From: UBA2256 sp964531105
GTDB taxonomy: Bacteria > Spirochaetota > Spirochaetia > Treponematales > Rectinemataceae
DNA: 31,173 bases
Reading direction: 5' to 3'
Assembly (NCBI GenBank): GCA_964531105.1
Contig: CAZHFN010000024.1
Location: 1 to 31,173 of the forward strand
The position numbers and the translations under genes are program-made. Within the stretch, counting starts at the first letter, position 1, and each line of letters opens with the position of its first letter. Shown one piece after another: positions 14,524 to 23,572 of the stretch. The notes below the pieces were generated by a model. It was not told the origin of the DNA, searched no databases, and saw nothing but the letters and a program-made list of their open reading frames with translations.

Positions 14524-15300
14524 TTAGGGTTTCACTTCGAGGCTACGAAGCAAGGCGACACTTGCCGAGACGATGGCGTCCTGCTGCGCTTCGGGGGATA
14601 TGGTCGCCACATAGTCGCCCTTCTGCGGCCCGTACCAGCCGAACTGCGCGTGATTGCCGCCCTCGATGAGGGTCCAGACCGTAGATGGTGGCAGGAGGGC
14701 ACGCGAGGCCTCGATCTTCGCGGGGGTGGAGAGTCCGTCCAGGCCACCGCTGATCGAGGCCACTCGGAGCGGGGACTTCGAGAGATCGTCGGATTTGGCG
14801 GGGTACGAAGCCCATAAAATGAGACCCGCTACCTTTCCCTCATGTTTACGTGCATAGCGGGCGGCCATGACTCCGCCGAGAGAATGTCCGCCGACGGCCC
14901 AGGTGTCTACCTTCGGGAAGGCTGCGATAATGTCATCGGCAGAGTTCGCGTCGAAAACGGCGAGATTCAGAGGCATGGGTGCGATGACAACGAGGAATCC
15001 GGCGCGGGCGATTTCACGCGCCGCGGGGGCGTAGGCGCGCCAGTCGACGTTCCCGCCCGGATAGAAGATGAATCCCGCCGAAGGATTGCCGGCAAGCGGG
15101 CTGAAGACCGCCCAGCGGCCTAGCTCAACTTTGACGTCAGCGTCGCTCGAGATGGCCGCGATCGCTCGAGGATGAACCGTGGCCCCTGGCTTGCCCGCCA
15201 GAGCAGTGGTTGAGCATCCCGCGAGAACCGATGCCGCGAGGAAGGCGGCGATCGCGATAATGGCGAATGATGAAGCTTTTTGCAGGCGCTTACCTGACAT
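14524..15300 (-). CDS. Lipoprotein alpha/beta hydrolase
   Basis: A 258-residue putative lipoprotein hydrolase. The N-terminal signal ends in a lipobox LAGC with the lipidated Cys at residue 29. The hydrolase core has FIFYPGGNVDW (oxyanion region), the nucleophile motif GGHSLGG, a GGLDGL acid loop and the GGNHAQFG catalytic His. This matches the small alpha/beta-hydrolase (PF12695-like) group. The start at 15300 is supported by AAGGAG upstream; an upstream extension of 50 codons in the same frame has no lipoprotein signal logic. The protein probably sits on the periplasmic side of a membrane. Substrate unknown. It is divergent from the toroid-fold gene that follows. Confidence 0.8.
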   Translation of the reverse strand: MSGKRLQKASSFAIIAIAAFLAASVLAGCSTTALAGKPGATVHPRAIAAISSDADVKVELGRWAVFSPLAGNPSAGFIFYPGGNVDWRAYAPAAREIARAGFLVVIAPMPLNLAVFDANSADDIIAAFPKVDTWAVGGHSLGGVMAARYARKHEGKVAGLILWASYPAKSDDLSKSPLRVASISGGLDGLSTPAKIEASRALLPPSTVWTLIEGGNHAQFGWYGPQKGDYVATISPEAQQDAIVSASVALLRSLEVKP

Positions 15301-15494
15301 GGACGCTCCTTGCGACGAAAGGTTTGTGTTGAGCAAAGGTACTGAATCCGTACGCCGGTGGCTACTGCCCGTTCGCGATAGGTCCGCCCAATGCTGTCCA
15401 GTCTTAATCCGTGAGTCAGCAGCTACGACATTTCGCGTGTAGGACCCCAAACTTCTCCCTATGCTTCGGGCTGGATCGGCGCTATCCTACACCT

Positions 15495-16460
15495 ATGGCA
15501 TCCGATTCCTCCGATACCCGGCATTTCCACACCGAATATTCCTGGCTCCTCCAGGACGCCGATCCTTCCCTCGCCTATCAAATACATCGGGACTTGCTGC
15601 AAGCTGACGAATCGAGATTACGAGGGTTGCGAGCGTGCATCGCGGAGGATGGCTTGGGTCGGGCCTTGCTGGAGAGGCGAAGAAGCGACGGGCACTGGGG
15701 CAATGGCGTCTACAACCCCAAATGGACCTGCACCCATTATGTCCTCTTCGAATTAGTCCAATTGGGGATCGATCCCGATAACGCGGAAAGCCGAGCATCG
15801 GCTTCGCTGCTACTGGATTTTCCAGCAGGCAAGGATGGCGGTATCAACTATGCCCGCACTGTCGAGTACTCCGATGTCTGCATCAATGGCATGATCCTCA
15901 ATATCTTCTGTTATTTCTGCATAAATGATGCCAGGGTGCGCAGCGTTATCGACTTTCTCCTCGCCGTTCAGATGGGAGACGGTGGCTGGAACTGCGAATA
16001 CCATCACGGCGCTCGAAAGAGCTCCCTGCATACGACGATAGCCGTGCTCGAGGGACTCTCGCGGTTTCTCGCGTTAGGCGATCCCTACAGAACTCGCGAA
16101 ATCGAGGTCGCCAGCGCCTCGGGTTTCGAATTCATCCTCAAGCATGAACTCTATAAAATATCCACCACCGGCGAAGTCATCAAGGATGAGTTTCTGAAAT
16201 TCTGCTTTCCCGTCCGATGGAAATACGATATCCTGCGCTGCTTGGACTATTTCCAGAGCGAGAAGGTTGCATACGATCCGAGGATGGGCGATGCCCTTGC
16301 TCTCGTTACCGCGGGCTTGCGCCGCAACGGGTATGTCAGCGCATATAGCCAGCCCGGCAAGGTCTATCCCGAGGTCAAGGCTTTGATGGACGGCAGAAAG
16401 TGGAATACCCTGCGCGTACTACGAATAGAGAAGCAATATGGCGACCGAATTGCCGGTTAG
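15495..16460 (+). CDS. Terpene-cyclase-like alpha/alpha-toroid protein of unknown function
   Basis: About 321 residues with repeated helical hairpins. Motifs recall prenyltransferase and squalene-hopene cyclase repeats: RRSDGHWGNGVYNPKW, FLLAVQMGDGGWNCEYHH followed by SSLHTTIAVLEGL, and ALVTAGLRRNGYV. These DGxW-type segments are spaced as in an alpha/alpha toroid. The protein is only half the length of a squalene-hopene cyclase and shows no DXDD acid motif, so it is unlikely to be a classical cyclase. No signal peptide is seen. The ATG at 15495 is a choice without a clear ribosome site; an in-frame ATG at 15411 is possible. Function cannot be given. Confidence 0.7.
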   Translation: MASDSSDTRHFHTEYSWLLQDADPSLAYQIHRDLLQADESRLRGLRACIAEDGLGRALLERRRSDGHWGNGVYNPKWTCTHYVLFELVQLGIDPDNAESRASASLLLDFPAGKDGGINYARTVEYSDVCINGMILNIFCYFCINDARVRSVIDFLLAVQMGDGGWNCEYHHGARKSSLHTTIAVLEGLSRFLALGDPYRTREIEVASASGFEFILKHELYKISTTGEVIKDEFLKFCFPVRWKYDILRCLDYFQSEKVAYDPRMGDALALVTAGLRRNGYVSAYSQPGKVYPEVKALMDGRKWNTLRVLRIEKQYGDRIAG

Positions 16461-16501
16461 GTTTTGAAATTACTTTCTTTTTCGAATAGAATGGCCTTGC
16501 C

Positions 16502-17572
16502 ATGAAACACTCTGCGAACGGAAACAATAACATAGCTTCGATTATGCCCGGTCTCGCCATGGCGGTGACGATCGCCGTGGCGGCCTGGTGGGCGGGATGG
16601 CTCCTGCCCGTCGTCGGCGCCGCGGTCTTCGCCCTGGTCCTGGGCGTGGTCGTGGGACAATTTTACCGTCCCGCCGGGGCAGCGGCCGGACTCGCTTTCG
16701 CGGGCAAAAAGATCCTGCAGTACGCGATCATCCTGCTGGGCTTCGAGATGGAGATAGGCCGTGTCCTGATCGTCGGCTCGAGGTCGCTCGCGGTGTTGCT
16801 CTGCACTGTGCTGGCGGCCTTCGGCACGATGGCTGCGCTGTGGCGCCTTTTGCGTGTGCCCGAAAATCAAGCGATCCTGATCGGTGTGGGCACCTGCATC
16901 TGCGGCGGCTCGGCAATAGCTGCCACAGCCCCGGTGATCGGTGCTAAGGAGCGCGACATCGCGCAGGCCATTTCGACTATCTTTCTCTTCAACATTGTCG
17001 CGGTATTTCTTTTCCCGGCTGCAGGGCACCTCCTCGGTTTGAGCGACGAGGGCTTCGGGCTCTGGGCGGGTACGGCGATCAACGATACCTCGTCGGTGGT
17101 AGCCGCGGCTTCGGCATGGAGCGACCTCGCGGGAAACCAGACCGCCCTCGCCCTCGCGACGATCGTAAAATTGACTCGCACCCTCCTCATCATTCCTGTC
17201 ACCTTGGTCTTGGCGACCGCACGGACTCTCAAGGTCCGAAAAACAGGCGCTAGCGATGCAAACGCGACTGCGGATACTGTTCCGGCGGCGGGTGGGAGGT
17301 TGGACTTCGTGCGCATCTTTCCTTGGTTCGTGCTGTTTTTCCTCGCGGCGGCGCTAGTCAAGTCCTTCGTTCCCCTTCCGCCTGAGCTTCCCCGCTCCCT
17401 CGTTGGCTTCGGGAAATTTTTGATCGTGGCGGCGATGGCCGCCATCGGTGTGAGGACGAACATCAAGGAGCTGATTTCAGGCGGATGGCGTCCCATCCTC
17501 CTCGGTCTCTTCTGCTGGTTCGCGGTGGCAGCGGTCTCATTGGCCGTACAACGGCTCTCCAGCCTTTTATGA
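16502..17572 (+). CDS. YeiH-family putative sulfate exporter
   Basis: A 356-residue membrane protein with about ten predicted helices. Recognisable family pieces are KKILQYAIILLGFEM (near 69-83), the glycine-rich ICGGSAIAATAPVIGAK (near 133-149), and WAGTAINDTSSVVAAA (near 189-204), which make up the PF03601 signature. Family proteins are annotated as sulfate or sulfonate-related exporters, though few have been tested. A basic linker around residues 240-262 separates the last membrane group. The gene follows the toroid protein by 41 bases in the same direction; no functional link is evident. Confidence 0.88.
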   Translation: MKHSANGNNNIASIMPGLAMAVTIAVAAWWAGWLLPVVGAAVFALVLGVVVGQFYRPAGAAAGLAFAGKKILQYAIILLGFEMEIGRVLIVGSRSLAVLLCTVLAAFGTMAALWRLLRVPENQAILIGVGTCICGGSAIAATAPVIGAKERDIAQAISTIFLFNIVAVFLFPAAGHLLGLSDEGFGLWAGTAINDTSSVVAAASAWSDLAGNQTALALATIVKLTRTLLIIPVTLVLATARTLKVRKTGASDANATADTVPAAGGRLDFVRIFPWFVLFFLAAALVKSFVPLPPELPRSLVGFGKFLIVAAMAAIGVRTNIKELISGGWRPILLGLFCWFAVAAVSLAVQRLSSLL

Positions 17573-17689
17573 GCGTGAAAACGCCATAACGCATAAAATC
17601 TGCGCGTTGCGCACTGAGCGGCGACATAGAGAGCGGCTCACATTAACTTAATTGGGCGAATAGCCTGGTTTAGGTTTAAAGGATGGAAT

Positions 17690-18916
17690 ATGTACACAAA
17701 GCGAGCAGAGGCGGCACTTGATTTTACAAGAAGAATTGTTGATGCCTTCGGGCCGAGGCTGACAGGATCCGAGGCTTGCGGCCGCGCCGCCGAGAGCATT
17801 CTGGACGAGGCCAAGCCTTTTGCCGACAAGGCCGGGATCGAGCGTTTCGCCGTGCACCCCGGCGCGTTCTTGGGCTTTATCAAAGTTTTAGTCATCTTCT
17901 ACATTGTCGCGGCTGCCGGCATGGTGGTACTTCCCTTGGCTTCGGCGATTCTTAGCACCTTGGGTATTTTTATTCTGGTATTCGGATTCTTTCTCTACCG
18001 TGAGGTCCTGGATCCCTTCTTTCCCAAGGTCGAGGGGCGGAACGTGGTGGCCGTGCTCGAGCCCGTGGCCAAGGTCGAGGCTCAGCTCATCCTATCTGGG
18101 CATCACGACTCGGCGCGGATATTCAATTTTTACGTGAACCGCCCCGAGCTCTATTCACGCAAGGTCTACGGCGGCATCGGAAGCGTGGTCGCGCTCTGGC
18201 TAGTTTCTCTAATAGTGGCCGCGATATCGGGCTGGGCGCTCAGGACTCCCCTCTTTGGCTTTGACCTGCTGCGCTTGTTGGCGGGCTTGGTCTTTTTAGC
18301 CGCTCTGCCCTTGGTTCTGCCGCTTTGGAATTTTGCCTCCGACAAGGGAACCCCTGGTGCCGGCGACAACATGGCGGCCACCGCCATCGCGTTGGAGGTT
18401 TTCAAGGAATTCGCCGAGCGCCGCGAGGAGGGCAATGGGCTCAAGCGTACCCGCCTTGTATTTGCCAGCCTCGATGCCGAAGAAGCGGGGCTCCGCGGCG
18501 CCCGGGCTTTCGCCAAAGGACGCAAGGCCGAATTCGCCGCTCTGCCCACTTACGGCTACAACATGGACTGCATCTACGATGCCGGTGATCTGCGCATTCT
18601 CACGTCTGACCTGAACGACTTTGTGAAGTTGGACGCTGCTGCCGCCTCCCGGCTCGCCGCCCTGGCGGCCGACGAGGGGATTATGGCGCCGAAGGCGCCC
18701 CTGGCCTTCCTCACCGGCGGCACGGACGCCGCCGAGCTTCAGGCCGCGGGCGCCAGGGCGGCCAGCCTCGTAGCCATGAGCTGGAGCAACGAATCCCGGG
18801 CAAACGCCTACCACACCCCGGCGGACACAGTCGACGCCGTAGACCCCGCCGCTGTCGAAGCCTTGATTCGCCTAGGCATCCGCTTCGCCGAGGATATCGA
18901 CGGAAAAGTCCTGTAA
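17690..18916 (+). CDS. M28-family zinc aminopeptidase with membrane hairpins
   Basis: A 408-residue peptidase. The M28 metal-binding residues are all present: H138 and D140 in SGHHDS, D226 in GAGDNMAA, E264/E265 in DAEEAGLRG, D293 in NMDCI and H375 in YHTPADT. Unusually, two pairs of hydrophobic helices interrupt the enzyme: about residues 63-103 before the first ligand, and about 163-212 between the HHDS and GAGDN motifs. Because they come in pairs, the catalytic pieces stay on one side of the membrane. AAGGA precedes the ATG. It should remove N-terminal residues from peptides at the membrane face. Specificity unknown. It is convergent with the NhaC-type gene. Confidence 0.88.
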   Translation: MYTKRAEAALDFTRRIVDAFGPRLTGSEACGRAAESILDEAKPFADKAGIERFAVHPGAFLGFIKVLVIFYIVAAAGMVVLPLASAILSTLGIFILVFGFFLYREVLDPFFPKVEGRNVVAVLEPVAKVEAQLILSGHHDSARIFNFYVNRPELYSRKVYGGIGSVVALWLVSLIVAAISGWALRTPLFGFDLLRLLAGLVFLAALPLVLPLWNFASDKGTPGAGDNMAATAIALEVFKEFAERREEGNGLKRTRLVFASLDAEEAGLRGARAFAKGRKAEFAALPTYGYNMDCIYDAGDLRILTSDLNDFVKLDAAAASRLAALAADEGIMAPKAPLAFLTGGTDAAELQAAGARAASLVAMSWSNESRANAYHTPADTVDAVDPAAVEALIRLGIRFAEDIDGKVL

Positions 18917-18952
18917 ATCCTGGGGTTAAAGCCTGGTATCCTGTCCTAAACC

Positions 18953-20275
18953 TTAAAGCGCCTGCTGCGCCCTTCTCCCAAGCCGCCTCCCCTCCCCTAG
19001 CAAGGCAATGATGGGAGTAAGGTACAGGTAGAATGCAAATACCCCACCCAGTGGTGAAGCCCCGATAATCGCCAGGGGGGCGGCCATCGCGATGTTCCAG
19101 GGCACGAGGGCCGACAAGAGAATGGCGGAATTGCTTATGGCCAGTGCCTTTTCTTCCTTGCCCTGCTCTGGGTATACCTTCTCGAGCAGGGGAACTTGAA
19201 GAAATACAGCGAGAGTCTGTGAGCAGCCGATGGCACAGGTTAAGATGCCGCTCACAAAAGCTGCCGCAAAAGGATTTACCTTCACCGCCATTCGGCCTAA
19301 CCTGTCCTGATAGGGCGCTAGGGTGCCCAATTCATGTAGAAGCGGTGGAAGAGCGCCTGAAAAAAACACCACGAGCATTGGCTTTACCATGGAGAAAAGA
19401 CCTCCCCCATAGAGTAGCTTTAATTGCGGGTGATCGATCTGCCTCGAATATCCGAACAACAGATCGCGCAACGCTGTTCCGGCATCTATGCCCTGCACGG
19501 CAAGAGTGAGCGCGAAGGCAGTTACCGTGCTCATCGCTATGGAATATGGCAGGGTGAGTCGCGTAAAGGCAGGAAGCAGCACAAAGACAAGGGGTAGCCA
19601 CAGCAGAGGATTCCCCAGTTCGAAGAATTCCCTCAAGGCCAGAATCTCTCTGGCGCGGCTCGCATTGAAGGGAAAGAAAAGACAGAGAATCGCGTAAAGT
19701 ATGGCAGAGGCGATGAATGGAATAACGGCGCTACGCTGCATTTTGCGCAGATGCCGCTTGTGGTTCACCTGACAGAGCGATGATACGAGCAAGGCGCTGG
19801 ATGAAAGAAAAGAAGCCCGGTCGCCGAAATAGATTCCCGAAAGAATAGCCCCCACCATAGGTAGCGTCGCGACATTGCCGGCATTCCCCAGTGTGTACAG
19901 AAGAATCCCCATCACGCTGGCAGCCCCCAGCGAAGAGCCTATGATGAATGCGAACCCGGCGCTCAATAAAAAGGTAAAAAGCAAAAAGAGCGGCGCGTAG
20001 ATGAGGGATAAACCACCCACCACCAGAAGGGCCATGAGCCCCGAAGCCCGCCAGGCCGCGCTCATCACCCCAACCATGAGAATCACGACAACGACGATGA
20101 GCGATCTTCTAAATCCGGGAATCATCACGCCGACAAGCTTTCCAGCCGGAATCCCCCGCCTCAGTCCGAAGACGAAAAACACCACCAGACCAGCCACCAC
20201 GGCGTAGAGCATGGGCAAGCCCAGCAAAGCGCAGGTTACAAGCAATCCAATGAAGATCAGGGCTTCCATGGGCAT
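18953..20275 (-). CDS. NhaC-family Na+/H+ antiporter-like membrane protein
   Basis: About 440 residues with ten to twelve membrane helices. It has NhaC-like features: a FGLRRGIPAGKLVGVMIPGF loop, FIIGSSLGAASVMG, GAILSGIYFGDRASFLSSSALL with the conserved acidic residue, ISNSAILLSALVPWNIA, and LTPIIALL at the end. The family exchanges sodium for protons, sometimes with malate or lactate. The start is unsure: ATG at 20275 or 20269, or GTG at 20317; none has a good ribosome site. It is divergent from the ATP-grasp gene, which starts 115 bases away. Confidence 0.83.
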   Translation of the reverse strand: MPMEALIFIGLLVTCALLGLPMLYAVVAGLVVFFVFGLRRGIPAGKLVGVMIPGFRRSLIVVVVILMVGVMSAAWRASGLMALLVVGGLSLIYAPLFLLFTFLLSAGFAFIIGSSLGAASVMGILLYTLGNAGNVATLPMVGAILSGIYFGDRASFLSSSALLVSSLCQVNHKRHLRKMQRSAVIPFIASAILYAILCLFFPFNASRAREILALREFFELGNPLLWLPLVFVLLPAFTRLTLPYSIAMSTVTAFALTLAVQGIDAGTALRDLLFGYSRQIDHPQLKLLYGGGLFSMVKPMLVVFFSGALPPLLHELGTLAPYQDRLGRMAVKVNPFAAAFVSGILTCAIGCSQTLAVFLQVPLLEKVYPEQGKEEKALAISNSAILLSALVPWNIAMAAPLAIIGASPLGGVFAFYLYLTPIIALLGEGRRLGRRAQQAL

Positions 20276-20390
20276 CAGTATAGCCGAACCAGGAGGGCTA
20301 GAGAATTTGCTTTGCACGAAAGATAATATTTTTCCATAACTGCTGTACCCTCTTAGCTCCTTTGTATACTATGAAGTCTAGGAGTCGCCC

Positions 20391-21416
20391 ATGCACATTG
20401 CCTTGATCAAGTCATATACCGATAAACCTTGGCGAAGCCCAGAGACCTACGAACGCATAGAAAGGGAGCTCTCGGCCCGCTGGAAGCTTTCGTCCATCGA
20501 GACAAAGGATCCTTCGGAGCTCAAGCTGTTTCTGGATGGGCTCGGATCCAAAGAAAAACTCTTTGTCTTCAATATCGCCGAGTATCTGGACGAAAAGGCC
20601 AAGCACAGCTTCCTGCCAGGGCTCTTGGATGGCTGGGGCTTCAATCACCTGGGCTCCAGGGCCGAGGTGGTCAAGCTGGGGCTGGACAAGGCTGGGACTA
20701 AGCGTACGCTCAGGCAGGCAGGGGTACCTACTCCCGACGATTTTCTGGCCTCCCCCGGCGATTCAGAGGCTTCTATTCTCGCTCAAGCCGAGCTAATCGG
20801 ATTTCCCCTCATGGTAAAGCCCAGCTTAGAAGGGGGCCATCTGGGCATTGGCGACGATTCTATAGTCCATGACGGCCCGGCGCTGTCCCGCGAGGTGGCC
20901 AAGATCCAGAATGAATTTAAACAGCCTGCCTTGGTAGAAAAATACATCGGCGGCGAGGGCATGAGGGAATTCAGCGTGGGTGTCATCGAAGCGGAAAAAC
21001 CCTTCTTCACCCCGGTGGAAATCGATTACGCGTCCATGGACGTGGCAGTGCCCATCTTGAGCCACGACACGGCAGTTAAGGATTTAGAGAAGGTAGTAAC
21101 AGTTAAGAACGAAAAGCTTGCCAGAGAGTTGAACGCTCTGGCCTGGAGCTGCTTCAAGGCAGTGGGAGCCAGTGACTACTCCCGGGTGGACATCAGGTCC
21201 GACGCTTCAAGCGCCTATGTACTTGAGATCAATGTAATGCCGGGCCTGGGACCGCACAGCTTCCTGCCCGAGGCTTCCTGGAGCCTGCATGGCCTAAGCT
21301 ATGGTGAGCTCATGGCGACTCTGGTGGAAACAGCCCTGGGCAGACTCGGGCGAAGCGGCAGCCTGGCTTCAGGTAGTGGCGCAGACAAATACAGCCCCGA
21401 TGGGAGGCCGCTCTGA
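20391..21416 (+). CDS. ATP-grasp ligase, D-alanine-D-alanine ligase-like
   Basis: A 341-residue ATP-grasp enzyme. The N-terminal part (KSYTDKPWRS, FNIAEYLDEKAKHSFLPGLLDGWGF) resembles Ddl; the ATP-grasp domain has TKRTLRQAGVPTPDD, FPLMVKPSLEGGHLGIGDDS, ALVEKYIGGEGMREFSVGVIE and the metal/phosphate motif SRVDIRSDASSAYVLEINVMPGLGP. GGAG lies ahead of the ATG. Its stop overlaps the start of the LOG-family gene. Housekeeping Ddl is usually near cell-wall genes, whereas this one is paired with LOG, so it may be a different carboxylate-amine ligase. The pairing suggests a joint small-molecule pathway, not known. Confidence 0.82.
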   Translation: MHIALIKSYTDKPWRSPETYERIERELSARWKLSSIETKDPSELKLFLDGLGSKEKLFVFNIAEYLDEKAKHSFLPGLLDGWGFNHLGSRAEVVKLGLDKAGTKRTLRQAGVPTPDDFLASPGDSEASILAQAELIGFPLMVKPSLEGGHLGIGDDSIVHDGPALSREVAKIQNEFKQPALVEKYIGGEGMREFSVGVIEAEKPFFTPVEIDYASMDVAVPILSHDTAVKDLEKVVTVKNEKLARELNALAWSCFKAVGASDYSRVDIRSDASSAYVLEINVMPGLGPHSFLPEASWSLHGLSYGELMATLVETALGRLGRSGSLASGSGADKYSPDGRPL

Positions 21417-22018
21417 TGCGCACCGGCTCACCCATCAGGTCGATATGCGTCTTCTGCGGCTCGGCAGAAGGTTCTTCACCCCGATACGGGGAAGCAGCTG
21501 CCGCTATGGGCGGGCTTCTGGCGGAAAAAGGCTACACCCTGGTCTACGGCGGCGGCAACGTGGGCACCATGGGCATCATGGCCGAGGCTGCCATGAACGC
21601 TAAAGGCAAGGTCTTGGGTATAATTCCTAAGAAGCTCAACGGCATGGTGGATCATCTGGAGCTTTCGGAACTTCTGGTTGTGGAAGACATGCACCAGCGC
21701 AAGGCTCTCATGCAGGAAAAATCCGATGCCTTCATCGCCCTGCCCGGCGGCATCGGCACCATGGAGGAGCTCTTCGAAGTCTGGACCTGGCGCTATATCG
21801 GCTACCACAACAAGCCGGTGGGTTTATTGAATTGCTGCGGATTCTACGACAAGCTCTTGAGTTTTCTCCAGACCATGCGTGACGAAGGCTTTGTCAACGC
21901 CCAGATCCTGGCGGACCTCTGCGTGGGCGAGAGCCCCGAAGCCCTCATAGAAGCCCTGGAGCGCAAGGCCGGCGCCGGCTCGACTCCCTTCATTAAGACC
22001 CTGGAGCGGAGGAAATAA
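21416..22018 (+). CDS. LOG-family nucleotide phosphoribohydrolase-like protein
   Basis: A 200-residue Rossmann-fold protein. It shows CVFCGS (11-16), VYGGGNVGTMGIMA (43-56), MHQRKALM (92-99) with the catalytic Arg/Lys, and the hallmark PGGIGTMEE (110-118). LOG-type enzymes release free bases from nucleoside 5'-monophosphates, best known in cytokinin activation; bacterial members have wider or unknown roles. Older databases call this family lysine decarboxylase, which is misleading. The ATG overlaps the stop of the ATP-grasp gene (TGATG), implying coupled translation. Confidence 0.9.
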   Translation: MRTGSPIRSICVFCGSAEGSSPRYGEAAAAMGGLLAEKGYTLVYGGGNVGTMGIMAEAAMNAKGKVLGIIPKKLNGMVDHLELSELLVVEDMHQRKALMQEKSDAFIALPGGIGTMEELFEVWTWRYIGYHNKPVGLLNCCGFYDKLLSFLQTMRDEGFVNAQILADLCVGESPEALIEALERKAGAGSTPFIKTLERRK

Positions 22019-22041
22019 GGATTTCTTAGTTGCGAATCAGC

Positions 22042-22082
22042 GCCGGCTCGCCACCCTACGACCCATGCCGGCGCGCCACCCT
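22042..22082 (+). repeat. Short imperfect direct repeat in the LOG-pncB spacer
   Basis: GCCGGCTCGCCACCCT (22042-22057) is repeated as GCCGGCGCGCCACCCT (22067-22082) with one mismatch, 25 bases apart, and a third partial GCGCCAGCGC follows. It lies between the convergent LOG and pncB genes. The repeat may be a local duplication; a dispersed genomic repeat is possible. Confidence 0.5.
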
Positions 22083-22132
22083 CTGCCCCGCGCCAGCGCA
22101 GCTACTTACAGCCCCAATGCTTACACCGCCGC

Positions 22133-23572
22133 TCAATGTGAGCGCAAGTACTTCTTTATCAGCCCCAGCTTCAGTTCCTTGAGTTTCTCGGTAACCGAAA
22201 CCTTGTAGATATGGGGGTTGAGGAGCCGCAGGTAGGTTCCGTCGAAGTTTTCCAGGCGGCTCGCCATGTAGCGCTGGCTTTCGATCAAGCTTGGCAGTCC
22301 TTTTACCTTCTCCCCTTCCCTCATCACTTCCCGGAGTAACGGCTCTACCTTGGCGGGTTTTATAGTCAGGCGGCGGTAATCTCCCGCGGGGTGGTGGGCT
22401 ATAAGTTCTTCTCCCGCCTGGGGGACTTCGTCATCCAGGGTCATTATGTCCAGCCTGGCCATGGATGCTCCGTCAAAGAGCCTGTATACCCGCTTCCGCC
22501 CGGGGTTTGTGGACTTGTCGGGGTTGTCGGAGACCTTCATCACCGCTTTTTCGATGCCCTCGCCCATCATGGCTGCCAGTTTGTAGACGCCGGTAAAAGC
22601 CGATTCCTCTCCTCCGGTGACCAGCTTGGTGCCCACACCCCACGTATCGATGGGAGCCTTGGATGCCACCAGATGCTCTATGATCGTCTCGTCCAATTCG
22701 TTGGATACGACGATTGTCGCCTTGGGAAATCCCGCCTCGTCCAGCTTTTCGCGCACTTTGCGAGTAAGGTAGTCCATGTCGCCTGAATCCAGGCGAACAC
22801 CGAAGTTGTGACCCTTTTTGGCTAGTTCTCTGCCCACCTTTATGGCGTTGTTGATCCCCGATTCCAGGGTGTTGTAGGTATCGATGAGGAAGACCGCGCC
22901 TTTTGGGTAAATATCGGCGTAGGCCTTGAAGGATTCCAGTTCGGTGGGGAAGGACATTACCCAGGAATGGGCCATGGTGCCCAGGACAGGTATGCCGAAG
23001 GCCTTGCCCGCCAGGCTGTTGGATGTGCCGAAGGCTCCACCTATAAAAGCCGCCCTGGAGGCCGACATGGCACCATCCGCGCCCTGGGCGCGCCGAAGGC
23101 CAAACTCCATTATCTTGCCCTTATCCGATGCCCGCCATACCCTGGCCGACTTGGTGGCGATGAGGCTTTGGAAATTGAGCGTGTTGAGCACCAGGCCTTC
23201 CACTATCTGGGCCTGCACCAGATCGGCTTCCACCCTCAAAAGAGGTTCCTGGGGAAAGACAATTTCCCCTTCCCTGGCTGCCAGGATGTTGCCCTTAAAT
23301 TTGAACGATTCCAGGTATTCCAGAAAGCCCTTATCGAAGAGTTTGAGGCTGTCCAGGTACTCCAGGTCGTCGGCGCAGAACCTGAATCGGGTTAGGGCGT
23401 CCAGAAGCGTGCCCAGACCAGCGAAGACCGCGTAGCCTCCGCCGAAGGGCTGCCTGCGGAAAAAGTAGTCGAAGACCACCGTATGGTCGTTTACTCCTCG
23501 TTTCCAGTAGCCCTGAGCCATAGTGAGCTCGTAAAAGTCTGTAAATAGAGCATTGTTGATGATTTTATTCAT
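22133..23572 (-). CDS. pncB: Nicotinate phosphoribosyltransferase
   Basis: A 479-residue enzyme that joins nicotinate to PRPP to give nicotinate mononucleotide in the Preiss-Handler NAD salvage route. The start TDFYELTMAQGYW is diagnostic. The central GTMAHSWVMSF holds H202, the residue phosphorylated by ATP in this family. Other motifs are FGLRRAQGADGAMSASRAAFIGG (near 157-179), LIDTYNTL, GVRLDSGDM and WGVGTKLVTG. It overlaps the upstream nicotinamidase gene by four bases (ATGA), so the two are one operon: amidase product is the transferase substrate. Length is normal for the long bacterial form. Confidence 0.96.
   Translation of the reverse strand: MNKIINNALFTDFYELTMAQGYWKRGVNDHTVVFDYFFRRQPFGGGYAVFAGLGTLLDALTRFRFCADDLEYLDSLKLFDKGFLEYLESFKFKGNILAAREGEIVFPQEPLLRVEADLVQAQIVEGLVLNTLNFQSLIATKSARVWRASDKGKIMEFGLRRAQGADGAMSASRAAFIGGAFGTSNSLAGKAFGIPVLGTMAHSWVMSFPTELESFKAYADIYPKGAVFLIDTYNTLESGINNAIKVGRELAKKGHNFGVRLDSGDMDYLTRKVREKLDEAGFPKATIVVSNELDETIIEHLVASKAPIDTWGVGTKLVTGGEESAFTGVYKLAAMMGEGIEKAVMKVSDNPDKSTNPGRKRVYRLFDGASMARLDIMTLDDEVPQAGEELIAHHPAGDYRRLTIKPAKVEPLLREVMREGEKVKGLPSLIESQRYMASRLENFDGTYLRLLNPHIYKVSVTEKLKELKLGLIKKYLRSH

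Noticed and set aside
16457..17496. Long minus-strand open frames opposite the YeiH gene
   Set aside because: They are highly charged, low-complexity translations of the antisense strand with no ribosome site or family motif.
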